64,000 nucleotides of DNA, taken from the NCBI GenBank assembly GCA_018340375.1, contig JAFFJZ010000076.1:248001-312000 (forward strand), given 5' to 3'. Source of the stretch: Gonatopus flavifemur (Eukaryota > Arthropoda > Insecta > Hymenoptera > Dryinidae). Below are positions 1-10,625 of this stretch, in pieces (the first letter of the stretch is position 1; each line of letters opens with the position of its first letter). A model generated the notes under the pieces. That model was not told where the DNA came from and did not search any database. It saw only the letters and a program-made list of their open reading frames with translations. A program made the translations under genes and the position numbers.

Positions 1-360
1 AAGTAAAGTATTTATTTTGAAAAATTACATTTTCTTTCAGGAAATGTCACCGAACAAATTCTCTACTTCCAATAGTCAGTTTCATATTGAAAGATTCAGA
101 GTTACCACGATAATAATAGCAATCAAGAAAATGTAAATATTGCGTTATGAACACGATAATATGAATAGCGTATGTTCTTACTGTAAAGTTTACATTTTTT
201 CTGTCGATGCTAAAGACTCTTCAAACATTACATTTGCCCTTTGTAATGTATTCAGCTTTGTGGGTAAATCTTACGGTGTTTGGTTGTTACCGACCGATTC
301 CATTGCGACGTTGTCAAAATTACATTTTCTGGTCGTTAACGGCTGTTTGAAAATATAAAC
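1..360. repeat. TTTACATT-word repeat region (part 1)
   Basis: This stretch is built from degenerate copies of a short near-palindromic word (variants of AATGTAAATTTACATT, with GTAAA / TTTAC cores) spaced every 20-40 bases. The same word fills 1562-2410 and the element at 4457-6044, so this is probably the truncated edge of one such element. No credible coding potential was seen; the short open frame at 140-358 is an accident of the repeats. The left end lies outside the window. Confidence 0.4.
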
Positions 361-767
361 GCTTACACATAGAATAGAGTGACCAGTGAACAACGAACGG
401 GTCGTAGTTTATGTATTTAGCATCTATGAGTGATTTTTTGCTTTGATCAGGAGGTTACATGGGTTTCAGAGGCAAAAAACCAACGCTCATTTTCTCGATT
501 TTTTTTGCATATAAGGAATGCAAGTTGCTCCTTGAATTTTTGAGTACATACACAGTAACCTTTGAACTATATTTTGCCAAATTTGAACGATCAAATAGGG
601 TTGTATTCCACGAGTAAACTTTTCAGGAAGAAAGTAACAAGATTTATCTTTTCACATAATGCTGTGATGAGCTGAATTCTTAAGTTATCAGTGAAATAAG
701 TTAGTCATTTAATTAAGAGACGAGTAGCTTCTCTGAAGATCAAACAGTATACGTATGTAGTTGTCAC
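361..767. other. AT-rich stretch, nothing recognised
   Basis: No gene, clear repeat or RNA signature was seen here. It separates two repeat regions. Confidence 0.5.
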
Positions 768-1021
768 TACCCATGCAGCGAAAATTTTGCTTCGTCTGAA
801 AGATTTCTACCGAATGTGTAGAAAATGTCTTATGCGACAGTCTTCACTGCATACGTCTTCGTTTCAGGGATCTGGAGGAGAGATCTAAAAGAAATCTGAA
901 GACAGCTTTCAGACTTTTGAAATTGAGACATCTTGTTAAAGACAGCTAAAACTGCTGCATAATATATTGTATATTGCAGTACGAATCTTTTAGACAAAGC
1001 AAAATTTTTGCTGTAAGGGTA
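768..1021. repeat. Small hairpin MITE, TACCC ends
   Basis: The two ends are inverted copies of about 34 bases: the left reads TACCCATGCAGCGAAAATTT, and the reverse complement of the right reads TACCCTTACAGCAAAAATTT. The element is about 250 bp and non-coding. Both ends begin with TA, which fits a TA target site, but the family is not recognised. Confidence 0.6.
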
Positions 1022-1137
1022 ACTGGAGTCATCACCAAATTAAGCATTTCACAAGATAATCAAAGGGAGAAGGTTTTCATTTTCTTCAGTATATACCCGT
1101 GCAGTACCTTTCGCGGATTTTCAATCATCCTAACCTA

Positions 1138-1561
1138 CTGAAAATTTCCAATAAAGAACCATTCGAAACGATAAATTTCCTCTATAGTTTTCAATAAGGT
1201 TTTTGGATACGGAATTTACTATGTTGTAATCTTCTTAAACGATAAAACTTTAATCGTTCCTTATCGTGTCGTATAAAATTTAACAGGATGTGGTTTTATC
1301 AGCAAATACGTACGAAAAAAGTATCACTTGTTTGAAAAATAATACTCATTTATTCTGAAATAAGTAGTACTTTTTCTGTAAAAATTTTACGATAACACCA
1401 CTTACGTTTTATGATGAATTCTATAGAACACTATGAGGAAAGATAAAGTTCTATCGTTCAAGAACGATAAAAAATTGTAAATTCCGTATTCAAAAACCTA
1501 ATTGAAAACTATAGAGAAAGTTTATCGTTTTGAATCTTTCTGTATTGAGAATTTTTAGCAG
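1138..1561. repeat. Hairpin element with CGATAAA words
   Basis: Inverted arms of roughly 150-200 bp meet near 1330-1400. The left arm runs from TACTGAAAATTTCC; the right arm ends TTTTTAGCAG. Both contain AACGATAAA and CTATAGTTTTCAAT. The interior iterates ACGATAAA and its complement. Non-coding. Confidence 0.6.
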
Positions 1562-2410
1562 AATGTATTCAGAAAATAGTTTTAATTTATATCATTCATG
1601 GAAGCATTAATTGCCAAATTCTCGATGCATTGTCCCTTACAGAAAAATGTAAATTTACATTCTGACGAAGCAAAGAGTACATTTTCCCTGCTACTCGCAT
1701 TGAACAAAGTAATGTCTACGAAAAATGTAAACTTTCTTGGATCTACGTTGAATTTTCTATGTTGCATACTGAGAATGTAATATTTATTGTGACTGCATTC
1801 AATTTCCTGCGTTGTCTCTCGAAGATGTAATGTTTACGGTGTGGTCTTTGAATTTTCTTCGGAATATAAAATTTACAATTTTTTTCGCACCACGCCGGAA
1901 ATTCCCTTAGAAAATGTGAAACTTGTGCACTTTCATATGAATTCCTCTCTTTTTTTTTCTCAGTGAGGCGTTGTCTGTAGGCTGATGTGAATTCCCGATT
2001 AATTAGAGTCCAGTAGAATAACTACAACAAGTTCACCTTTTTATATCCTTTCTTTAATCCCTGTGATGAAATGAAAATTACAATCTCCGGTTTCAAAATC
2101 TCAACCCTCTAAAGTTGACTCAATTGAATAAAAATCACTATCTACAATTGCAAAATGTTAATCTTTTTCTAATAGAAATCCTGTATTATAAATTTTGCGA
2201 TCAGAAATTCAGATTGCTACTATTATGACTGTAATTTTCAGACTTGGTCCGCGATGTCTCTGTTTTGGAAACAAAAACAATAATTTTTCATCCATATTTT
2301 GAATGAAAATTATGTTTTTTTTCTCACAGTGGAGGGGAGGCGTTTTTTCCGATCTTGAATTGTAAATTTTACCAAGTCCTAGGTCGGGTATATGAAAATT
2401 CATTTTGCTT
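1562..2410. repeat. TTTACATT-word repeat region (part 2)
   Basis: Continues the degenerate GAAAATGTAA / TTTACATTTT word seen at 1-360, with clear copies at about 1645, 1680, 1725, 1775 and 1830. It is plausibly the same element interrupted by the hairpins at 768-1561. No gene is supported. Confidence 0.4.
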
Positions 2411-2672
2411 CATAAAATATTGCTATGGTCATATGCTCAGAATATTTCATTTTTGACAAATTCAGCATATTCCCCATCGTCGATTTCCAGAACATCAAAG
2501 ATCATTGTATGTGCAATGTTTCAATTGGAAGATTTTCAGAACATTCTCAACGGAATATTGTATCTGCAATATCTATAGGATCTTGTGTGAATATTTCACA
2601 CAGAATGTTCTGAGCGAAACATTGTAATATTCTAAAAATATTACTGAGACATTGGGGGCTGTGTGGGCTAGT
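2411..2672. repeat. Short AATATT/GAACATTCTCA word element
   Basis: Contains several forward and inverted copies of GAACATTCTCA-like and GAATATT-like words and ends near GGGGGCTGTGTGGGC. The words resemble those at 63064-63822. Boundaries are approximate. Confidence 0.35.
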
Positions 2673-2710
2673 ACATAGATGGTGAATGGAACGCCGAGAC
2701 ACGTTTGTAT

Positions 2711-3110
2711 CAGCTCTAGCGGATCTAGGTAAATCGACAAGCGACCAAAAATTTCGGTTACATTCTGGTGAAAAATCGTGGTTTCGGTAATTTGTTGGTC
2801 GTTCAGGGGATTTTTTAAATAAAAATTGACCAAAATTCAACAAATCTCAATTTTAGCGATTTTCCGGTCATTTTAGGGTAATTTTCTGGGTGTTCACCTA
2901 AAAAATACCAAAAAGATTCCAAAAACGGAACCAATTTTTTGGTTTCCTTTTCGTGGCTGATTTGTTCTAAGCAACCATTAGTTCTCGGTCACAAATAGGT
3001 CATTATATGATAAAAAAGATCTGGGTAACCGTTATCTGACCAAATTTTTACCAAACCTAAAAATAACCGAAAGTAAACCATAAAAATTGGTCACTTTGGG
3101 ATCGTCAGGG
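2711..3110. repeat. Degenerate relative of the CCCTAG-ended 131-bp repeat element
   Basis: Carries repeated GGTAAT/GGTCATT, ACCAAA and TTTCGGTTAC motifs like those in the element at 30031-31873. Its left edge (CTCTAGCGGATCT) resembles that element's end CCCTAGCGATTT. Highly diverged, with uncertain ends. Confidence 0.35.
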
Positions 3111-3127
3111 AGGGCAGCCTCCAAAAC

Positions 3128-3320
3128 CCTCCACGTGGGGTAAATTCATTTCCCTCATGTTTTGAAAGAATTTCTCTTCCTTTGGAAAGGAATTTCCTTC
3201 AGGAAGGAAGAATTTTCTTTCAAATGTACGAGGATTCCTCCAAAATATGAGGGAGATGAATTTCTCTCACATAGGGGATTTTTGCTGCCACTAAATTCGG
3301 GAGAAACTTTGCCTTTACTT
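3128..3320. repeat. Hairpin MITE, copy 1 of the family at 47219
   Basis: The left half (CCACGTGGGGTAAATTCATT) is the inverse of the right half (AATGAATTTCTCTCACATAG in the opposite sense), around a loop near 3200. The right end matches the right end of the better preserved copy at 47219-47430, including GGGGATTTTTGCTGCCAC. Non-coding. Confidence 0.55.
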
Positions 3321-4029
3321 TTTATAGTGAATATTCGACAAAAAATGGTAGCAAAAAAATTCCACCATGCATAAGAAACTTTTGACCCTGATTTGGAGGA
3401 CTTTTTTCTCACTCTTTGCAGATTTCAACACGTATATAAAAGGCAGAATAATCCCTCGAAGTGGCACAAAATTCCCTTATTTTTTATGAAAAAACAATTC
3501 CCCGCACGATTCGGAGACGGAATTCACTCCTGAAGTGAGGGAAAACTCCCCATAACATTCACAGTGTATTGCAATTGAGATAATACAATGAACTTCAATA
3601 ATTTCTCAAAGATTCGTTAAAATAATTCCAACGGTAGTTTATACTTGTACAAATAGCGATAGCTTTCACGTAAATGGCCTTACCGTTGTAGATTTTTCCA
3701 TCATAACAAAAAATTATATTTAATGATGCTGAAACATATCAAAAAAATGCAAAAAAATTATCATGAAAAAATGAAACAATAATCCTTTTGCTACGTTCAA
3801 CAATTTAAACTGATCTCTATTCACGACACCATCACATCCAGTTTTCAAATAAAGCGTAGGGAGAGCATTCTGTATGTTGATGCGGAGTATATTTAATGCA
3901 GTATTCGTGTCATAAAGTCTTTGTACGTTCACTAAGTTGTCATGATTGTTAAGTAAAACATAGCCTCTATGCATTAACATGCTTCAATCAAGCACATTAA
4001 TCGTAACAAGACATTGGGGTTTCAAGATT
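3321..4029. other. AT-rich intergenic sequence
   Basis: No supported gene. A fragment near 3460-3560 with AATTCCC/GGGAAA motifs may be further debris of the 3128 MITE family. The open frame on the - strand at 3720-3980 has no recognisable motif. Confidence 0.4.
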
Positions 4030-4796
4030 TGATATGAAGATTGCATATTTCATTTTAAGGAGTATTTCTGGTCCAGATTTTCGAGAAAAATTTTTTTTTC
4101 AAACATTTTTTTCTCATAAAAAAAATTGAGATGTCGTTTTGAAAATTTGTAGATATTTTTATTAAACATCAAATGTTTCAAAAAAATTTTTCCTTCCGTT
4201 ATACTAATTTAAACAAAAAAACACCAAAAAATGACGGTGGGAGTGATTTGGGGCGACCGGATGATCTTAAAAAAACCAAAAAAATGGCAAATTATTTCTT
4301 GTGAAGTGCCTATCGTGTGAACTAGGATATTTTTTCATCAAAAAATAACAAAATGGCGGCCATTTTCCGAAAAGATCGATTTTTTAGGATGGAAAATCGG
4401 ATGCAAATCGGACAATTTTTGACCGATCAAAAAGATCCTAGTTTATGCGATAGCCACACGGAGAAAAATTATCATGTAAATTTAACATCAGTGCATAGAT
4501 AAAACTTTGAATGTAATTCCTACATTAATTTTGATGAAACTCACATGATACATACATGATCATTGCTTTGGAAGATTGTAGAGATTACGCCAATCCAAAA
4601 ATATATTTATTATGATATTATTGACCACAAACAATGTAAAGTTTCCATTACACTCGACTGGCGCAAACAGTTTCAACAGTTTTCCGCGAGTAGCAGTTTG
4701 TTCCTACATTTGATATATATTAAAAACTTGAATCTCCACTCATAACGTAAGTTTAGTGAGAATGATAGAATAAAGCGACCTAAGCGACATTGTATT

Positions 4797-4850
4797 GTAA
4801 TATGTAATATGTAAGATGTAAGATGTAAGATGTACGATGTATGTTAAGGT
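4797..4850. repeat. Short tandem repeat, TGTAAGA-type
   Basis: About six imperfect copies of a 7-base unit (ATGTAAG / ATGTAAT). Confidence 0.7.
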
Positions 4851-5213
4851 AATAAATTCTAGTTGAGTGATTGAAGTTCATTTCACTGCTCAAAAGTGCA
4901 TTTGTATATATTGTCTAATTGCAAATTCAACAAAAAAACACAACAGCAAGAATTATTTGGGGAGATACCATTTTTTTTATCTCAACTGTCAGTGAAAATT
5001 CATAAAAATGCGCCGCGAATAATGTAAAATTTCAATCACTCAAATTTTATCCCCATTTCTGTGGCTTTTGGAGAATTACCAAGAGTTGTTGTAATTATTA
5101 TCGTAGTTCTCGCGTATGCATAAAATATATAAATGAGCCATTGAAATTCTATTCGAAAATCCTGACATGTATTTTACATTAGACTGATGTACAAATTTCA
5201 TGAGTTTGGAGTA

Positions 5214-5796
5214 CAGTCCGCTCTCTCAACAGTGCCGGTGATGGGAGAGTAGGGGAGTATTTTTCTTAGAACTCATGTACCCCCACCATTGGCGTACGCG
5301 TATGTTCTCAACATTCGTAAGCCACTCTCGCAATAGTGCCACACGCTTATGTATGCAAAATTACTCTCTTCTGTCTTCTGGTGATATTAAGTATAATGTT
5401 TTTTTCCTCTTTTTCATTGGATATTAGATGTTTTTGTATCCAAAGAAATGATTAAAGTTCATGAAATCACATTCATGAGTTCACATTCCTGTATACATAC
5501 TTGATGTTTGAATTTAGTTTTATCATTTTTCGGTTATTCCTTCTTGATTAATTCCAAAGTAATCACACCAATTTTCTATTCTTCATCTCGACACATTTGC
5601 CATGATGGAACATGGATCAGAGTAATTGAACATCATTTATGAAGAATTCTTGATCATATTTGCGGGTGGCACTATTGCGAGAAACGGTTTCAAATGTGAT
5701 GCCACACGATAGCGTGATGGATGATGGGGGTAGTGTTCGAGCACGAATGAGGAGAATCGGCACTATTCAGAGTGGCACTGTTGAGAGAGCGGACTG
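5214..5796. mobile_element. TA-flanked MITE with iterated AATAGTGCCAC word
   Basis: Perfect 23-base terminal inverted repeats start CAGTCCGCTCTCTCAACAGT and are flanked on both sides by TA (5212-5213, 5797-5798). That fits a Tc1/mariner-type target duplication. The interior holds further copies of CTCTCGCAATAGTGCCAC in both orientations (around 5325, 5665, 5760). No transposase. Nested in the CACGG element. Confidence 0.75.
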
Positions 5797-6325
5797 TAAA
5801 TATCGCTTGTCATACTGTTTATATTTCATTCATTACGACAATAGAATTTACATTTGATATATGTAATAGTTATGAGATGCGTATGTTGAAATTACATCAG
5901 AGTGCGGTAGAATTGCGACGTTTTTAATTTACAGCAAAAATGATGTAGAATTTCCACCGCAGAAATGCTATCCCTATATTTACATGTGGATTTTGTCAAA
6001 TTTATCGCAATTGCTGTATCTGCTACCCCAAATTTTTCTCCGTGCACTTCAACAAGGAACAATTAGCCATTTTTTTTTGTTTTTTTCAGATCACCCGGTC
6101 GTCCCAAATCACTCTCACCGTGATTTTTTATTGTTTTTTGTTGTTTAAATTATTATAACGATAACAAAATTTGTTTGAATCTGAAAAAATTGTTTTCGTT
6201 ATATTTATGGTCTACTAAACATACCTACAAATTTTCAAAACGGCATCTCAATTTTTTCTATGAAAAAAAAAATGTTTCTTGAAAATCTTACCCAGAAAGA
6301 CCCTTCAAGACATGCAATTCTATGA

Positions 6326-6494
6326 AAAAAAGAAGGAAAGAAAAAAGGTAATTAGATAAGATTTAATTAAAGTCATTTACAATTGTTATTCAAAGTCTCT
6401 CGAGAAACGATGAGATTGAGTTATCCCTAAACAGGGCTTGAGAGAATGTAACTAAAGTAGGGTAATATAAAACTCATTTCTTAATTTTTCGAAG
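6326..6494. other. Intron or flank before the protease exon
   Basis: AT-rich sequence ending in a pyrimidine-rich acceptor context (TTAATTTTTCGAAG) just before 6495. Confidence 0.4.
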
Positions 6495-6873
6495 GGTTTT
6501 GATCAATGCGGCCACGGCGCAGTACAATGTCACGAACGACGTATGTTTGATTCTATTACGAAAATCTTTGGAATTCACTCCCGAGGTATCAAGAATTGCT
6601 CTTCCACTGAACCTGCCACTTTTGCAGCCATTTTCCGAAGAATTGAGTGAGCCAAATACGAACGTCACGTTCGCCGGATGGGGCATGACACGATGGATTG
6701 ACTTCCAAAACTACGAAGACAATCAAGTCCTTAGGAAGATGGTGGCGCCAATCATCGATACGGAAACATGTAAATCTCAATTTGAGCGAAAATATCATAC
6801 CAGAGACGTTTATATTACTGAAAATCATATCTGTACCGGCACTTTGTCCGAACCTTCAAGAGCTGGATGCTTG
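6495..6873 (+). CDS. Serine protease (chymotrypsin fold), penultimate exon
   Basis: Seen: an open exon beginning after an AG acceptor at 6493-6494 and ending before a GTGAGT donor at 6874, in phase with the next exon. It encodes ...AQYNVTNDVCLILLRK..., where the Asp of TNDV matches the catalytic Asp102 context (NDIAL). Next come AGWGMTRW (the conserved GWG), a TETCKSQF segment and ICTGTL...AGCL leading into the Ser exon. Known: this is the S1A/chymotrypsin family, usually secreted, acting in digestion, venom or immune cascades. Inferred: Ala-Gly at positions 189-190 (the usual Asp189 absent) argues against trypsin specificity. The Cys after NDV is unusual. The exon with the catalytic His (TAAHC-like) was not found in 1-6490, so the gene is either 5'-partial here, with a very long TE-filled intron, or broken. 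Confidence 0.85.
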
Positions 6874-6970
6874 GTGAGTTGAACGAACGATATATTCTTC
6901 AATTTTTCAAATAGCCTTATCCCCAAGAAAGAATTTTATAATCCTTACAGGACATGGTTGATTGTTTTAG

Positions 6971-7177
6971 GGTGATTCTGGTGGTCCATTGGTTCATAGA
7001 CCGTTTACCCAATGGCAAATCATTGGTGTCGCATCATGGACTGAAAATCCTTGCGGTGAATATCCTACTGTGTACAGTAAAGTTTCAGATTACGTCCCAT
7101 GGATACATGTAGTAATGGAGGAGGAGCGCAAGATCGATTGGATAGGTTTCTTATTATGTAAGCCATGTCGATTCTAA
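6971..7177 (+). CDS. Serine protease, last exon with GDSGGP
   Basis: Seen: the exon starts directly after TTTTAG (6965-6970) with GGT GAT TCT GGT GGT CCA = GDSGGP, the catalytic serine motif. It continues through IIGVASW, CGEYPTVYSKVSDYVPWI and stops at TAA 7175-7177. It joins the preceding exon (6495-6873) in phase 0 across a 97-bp intron. The Trp before TENPCG corresponds to Trp215, and Thr at the 216 and 226 equivalents would narrow the S1 pocket, as in elastases (inference). After the usual C-terminal helix there is an extra tail (EEERKIDWIGFLLCKPCRF) of unknown role. No frameshift or stop is seen, so this part looks functional. Confidence 0.88.
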   Translation, partial: GDSGGPLVHRPFTQWQIIGVASWTENPCGEYPTVYSKVSDYVPWIHVVMEEERKIDWIGFLLCKPCRF

Positions 7178-7252
7178 AGATTATTTTTTATCCAATCTGA
7201 TCTCCTACACGATGAATAATAATTTTCCTTGATTTTCTTCCTAGTATTTTCA

Positions 7253-7258
7253 AATAAA
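7253..7258 (+). terminator. Poly(A) signal for the protease gene
   Basis: An AATAAA lies 75 bases after the stop codon, in an AT-rich 3' UTR. Position and sequence fit a canonical cleavage/polyadenylation signal. Confidence 0.6.
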
Positions 7259-9188
7259 TTGAGAAAGATTCTAGCGTGAGAATCGGAGAACAAAATAACA
7301 TCCCAAACACCATATTTATTCACCCAAAAGAATAATTCACACGAGGTATTTCATCCTCAAAAACGCATCCGTAAATTTCCCGATATACCGAATGCGGTGT
7401 ATAACATTCAAATCATCTTAACGCACAATTTACGCATCGAGCGAATTTTAATGAAAAAGAAATCTCCATTATTGTGGTTATGCATGGAAACAAGGAAGCA
7501 AAGGATTCAATGTGCGCATTATGCTGTTGAAAATCCGGGTAATTCCATCTACAATTGAATGAACTCGAATAATGCTTTGTATCCATAGATGCAAAATTCG
7601 TGAGCTCCCGTATGTATTCGATTATTTTGCATCCTTCGATATGACAATGGGAATTTGATTAAAAAAAGGATTGAAATTCAATTCCTTAAAAATCAACTAT
7701 GTTATAAATCACACGTCATACGATATAATAATGTTAAAAACAATATATAGTTGCGAGATGATGAACCCTTGAAAGCACATATTTCACCTTTTGTAACATC
7801 GAAGAAGAGATAGTGTCATTCAAGAGAAAAGGTGAAAGAATTTCTTTAGAGAATCGAAATAGGTAAAATGAGGGAAAAAAAGAGAAGGGAAAAGAAAGGC
7901 AAGGGGATAGAGAAGTTGGTCCGGGACGGACACTAGACCAAACCAGAGCAAAATCTGTATGTCGCAAAGAGATGTAAGGGGATGAAACCGGGTCGTGGCA
8001 CTGACATGTACTTCGACCTACATCGAGTTACCATCACTATCCCCCCCACTTATTCTTTATCCCTACTACCTATGTTACTCTTACGTCATTCCTCTCTCTG
8101 CCTCTGTCTTTTTCTGTTCTACTTCATAACGTCTATCCATACGATCTGTTCATCTCGCACCAGGGGATTTCTCTTACGTCACGTGTAATCATATAACCAC
8201 TCTATCCTACGAAACATTGTGAATGAATCTGGGGTTATGAATTTCTTCTTTATGATAATTTCTGACCTGGGAGAACGCGAGAAAAATTTGAATTTTGAAT
8301 TGAATGAATATTTTTTAGACAATTGTAAAGGGAATCTGTATAAGTAGAACATTTGTTCAAAAAATAAAATTGGAAGACAGTTACATGTATCTTCATAAAA
8401 TGCGTAAAATGCTTTTTGTACTCATTTTGTTTTGTAACCAGCTTGTTTCTCTATTCGCTGGAAAAGCGAGAGTCTTTTTCTCCCAGTAGATCCAATCGTG
8501 TGAAACAATTGTAATCTTTCAATACATTTCATATCTAGAATTCATGCATTTATCACATGTTCCCGAGAATTGTTCGATCAGGAAACATGATGGGCATTGT
8601 TCGTATCAAGACGCGTTAGGTTAATCTACTTGGGTGCAGGTTTCGCACATTCTATGCTTGCGCCTCTCGGTGCTTGCCGTATGAAGGAACGCGTATGTTA
8701 TCCCATTAGAACACGCGATGCAAGGAACAAGAAGGTGTCCGTTCTCTCGTAGATCGACATGGTGAACGTCGTTCCTTGATTATTCTAGATTCCAGTGGAG
8801 AGATTCCATGGGCGTCTGAATATATTTTATACATAATACAATCAGTTGATGGACTTCTAATACCCATTTTAGGATGATATAACGTGAGTTATGCTTCCCT
8901 GTCCTCTTTTTTCATCACTTAGGGAGATTTTCCCTCATTTTTTGAGGAACCTTCGATTTCTAATCTGAGTGAATCGATTCAAATGTGGAGTTGAAACGAC
9001 TAATTATTCGACTCGATTCTCGGATAAATTGTTCCCAAACGTACCTAACTGTCTGTCAAGCAGTTTAGTGCACTTCCCTGTTCCACAATGTGATGAAAGA
9101 ACACTGGGAAATAATACAATGAAAATCACATTTTTTAGTGGATTAGTAGTATCGTGTCTCATCTCTTGAAAAGTACTCCTCAAATGTG
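7259..9188. other. Intergenic sequence
   Basis: No supported gene or inverted repeat. 8560-8800 is slightly more GC-rich and unique-looking, but no coding frame of interest was found on either strand. Confidence 0.5.
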
Positions 9189-9317
9189 CCCCAGTAGAAA
9201 TCACTCTAGTCATTCTCTAGGCGATTACAAGGCCTTACGAGGCCTTGCAAGTTCCTCACAAGGGCCTGGTGAGGCCTCGCAAGGCCTAGAGAAGTACTAG
9301 AGTGATTTCTGCTAGGG
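9189..9317. mobile_element. 129-bp MITE, CCCTAG-type ends, AGGCCT words
   Basis: Terminal inverted repeats of about 34 bases: the left begins CCCCAGTAGAAATCACTCTA, and the reverse complement of the right begins CCCTAGCAGAAATCACTCTA. The interior is a run of AAGGCCTTNCGAGGCCT words in both orientations. The first bases match the ends of the element at 21765-22042. It lies only 10 bp from the mariner. Confidence 0.75.
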
Positions 9318-9327
9318 TGGAATACTA

Positions 9328-10623
9328 CTGTCTCCAAAAAGTAAGGTGACATTTGAATTTAAACTCTGTGCGCAAATGTATGTGGGGAAGTGTTCTCATT
9401 GTCTTTGATATTCGTGCCAAGGGTCATATCAAAATATTCATTGCTGTTTGAGATACGCTTCGGTTTGTAAGCTGCTGGAAGTAAATTTTTCGATTTTTAT
9501 AATGTCTGCATTTATTGAGCAAAGAATTTGTATTGAATTTTGTTTGCGGAATGAATTTTCTGCTACTGATTCGTTGAGGATGGTGCAGAAAGCCTTTGAT
9601 AATAAGGCTATGTCGAAAAAGAATGTTAACAAGTGGTATAAAGAGTTCCAAGAAGGTCGAAAACGTGTCGAAGGTGAAAAGCGTCCCGGTCGACCATCAA
9701 CTTCAACTGACGAAGTTCACATGCAAAAAATCAAAGATTTGGTGCTCGTAAATCGTCGATCAACAATTAGAGATCTTGCTGATGATGGTGGCATTTCAAA
9801 AGGAACAGTCAATACCATTTTGAAGAATGTTTTGAGCCTCTGACGCATCAAATCTCGATTGGTACCGAGAACACTGAATTTCCTGGAAAAACATCGTCGC
9901 GTTGAAGTGTGTAAAACAATGCTTTTTGACTATCAGGACAAGATGAAACGCATTATTACGGGAGATGAGACGTGGATTTATGCTTACGACCCGGAAACAA
10001 CCGATCAATTAAGTGAATATCGCGCTAAAGGTCAGGCAAAACCAAAAAAACCTCGCCAAAGTCGCTCAAAAATCAAGTTGACTGTTGACCGTTTTCTTCG
10101 ATTATCGTGGTGTTGTGCATTTTGAGTTCTTTCCACCGGATCAGACTGTCAACAAAGAATATTATTTGAGCGTTATGCGTCGTGTACGTCAAGCTATTCG
10201 CCTGAAGAGACTGGAATTGTGGCGAGACAACTCTTGGTTTTTGCACCACGACAATGCATCCGTTCACACTGCATTGATTCTTCGTGACTGTTTCGCAAAA
10301 AACTCGACCCATATCGTTCCACAACCACCGTATTCACCTGATTTGGTACCGTGCGGCTTCTGGCTATTCAACAAATTCAAAAGACCCCTCCGGGGCCACC
10401 GTTTTGAGTCGGTAGAAAAGATCCAAGCCGAATCGAAGAGAGAGCTGAAGGCCATCCCGGACACCGACGTTAACAATTGTTTCGAAGATTGGAAAATGCG
10501 TTGGCATAAGTGTATTGTATCCAGGGGTCGGGGGGTTACTTTGAAGGCGATGAACTTGATTTTGGAAGAATAGGTGGAGATTTTTGAAAATCAACGCTAT
10601 GTCACCTTATTTTTTGGACACAG
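9328..10623 (+). mobile_element. Mariner element (Tc1/mariner, DD34D group), inactive
   Basis: A 1,296-bp element with 25-base terminal inverted repeats (left begins CTGTCTCCAAAAAGTAAGG; three mismatches to the right end). Both ends are bounded by the TA target duplication (9326-9327, 10624-10625). Size, TA duplication and encoded protein all fit a full-length but decayed mariner. It stands in intergenic DNA between the protease and the fringe 3' end. Confidence 0.92.
9502..10573 (+). pseudogene. Mariner transposase pseudogene
   Basis: The likely start is the ATG at 9502 (MSAFIEQRICIEF...). The N-terminal helix-turn-helix half is open to a stop at 9841-9843 (TGA). The same frame then continues (RIKSRLVPRTL...) through the TGDETW motif with the first catalytic Asp. 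A frameshift near 10080 moves to another frame that carries the HHDNASVH motif (second Asp) and YSPDLVPCGFW. The third catalytic residue, normally Asp 34 residues after the second, is Gly here. One stop, one frameshift and a lost active-site Asp make it certainly inactive. The order of motifs and the length of about 350 residues are typical of the family. Confidence 0.93.
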
Positions 10624-10625
10624 TA

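Larger units (their letters stand above)
4457..6044. mobile_element. CACGG-ended non-autonomous element (TTTACATT words)
   Basis: The ends are inverted copies of CACGGAGAAAAATT (left from 4457; right reads AATTTTTCTCCGTG to 6044). The flanking interior is rich in TTTACAT / ATGTAAA words. It sits inside the right arm of the hairpin at 4030-6325 and itself contains the element at 5214-5796. Its target duplication is at most about 3 bp and is unclear. Non-coding. Confidence 0.65.
4030..6325. mobile_element. Large hairpin element interrupted by a CACGG-ended insertion
   Basis: Inverted arms of about 280-290 bp lie at roughly 4030-4315 and 6045-6325. Shared landmarks include GAGTGATTTGGG, GACCGG and TTGAGATG. 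A second inverted pair (GAAGTGCCTATCG at about 4300; CCTAGTTTATGCGATAG at about 4437) shows that the original loop was short and that the right arm was split by the element at 4457-6044. No transposase. Family unknown. Confidence 0.7.
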
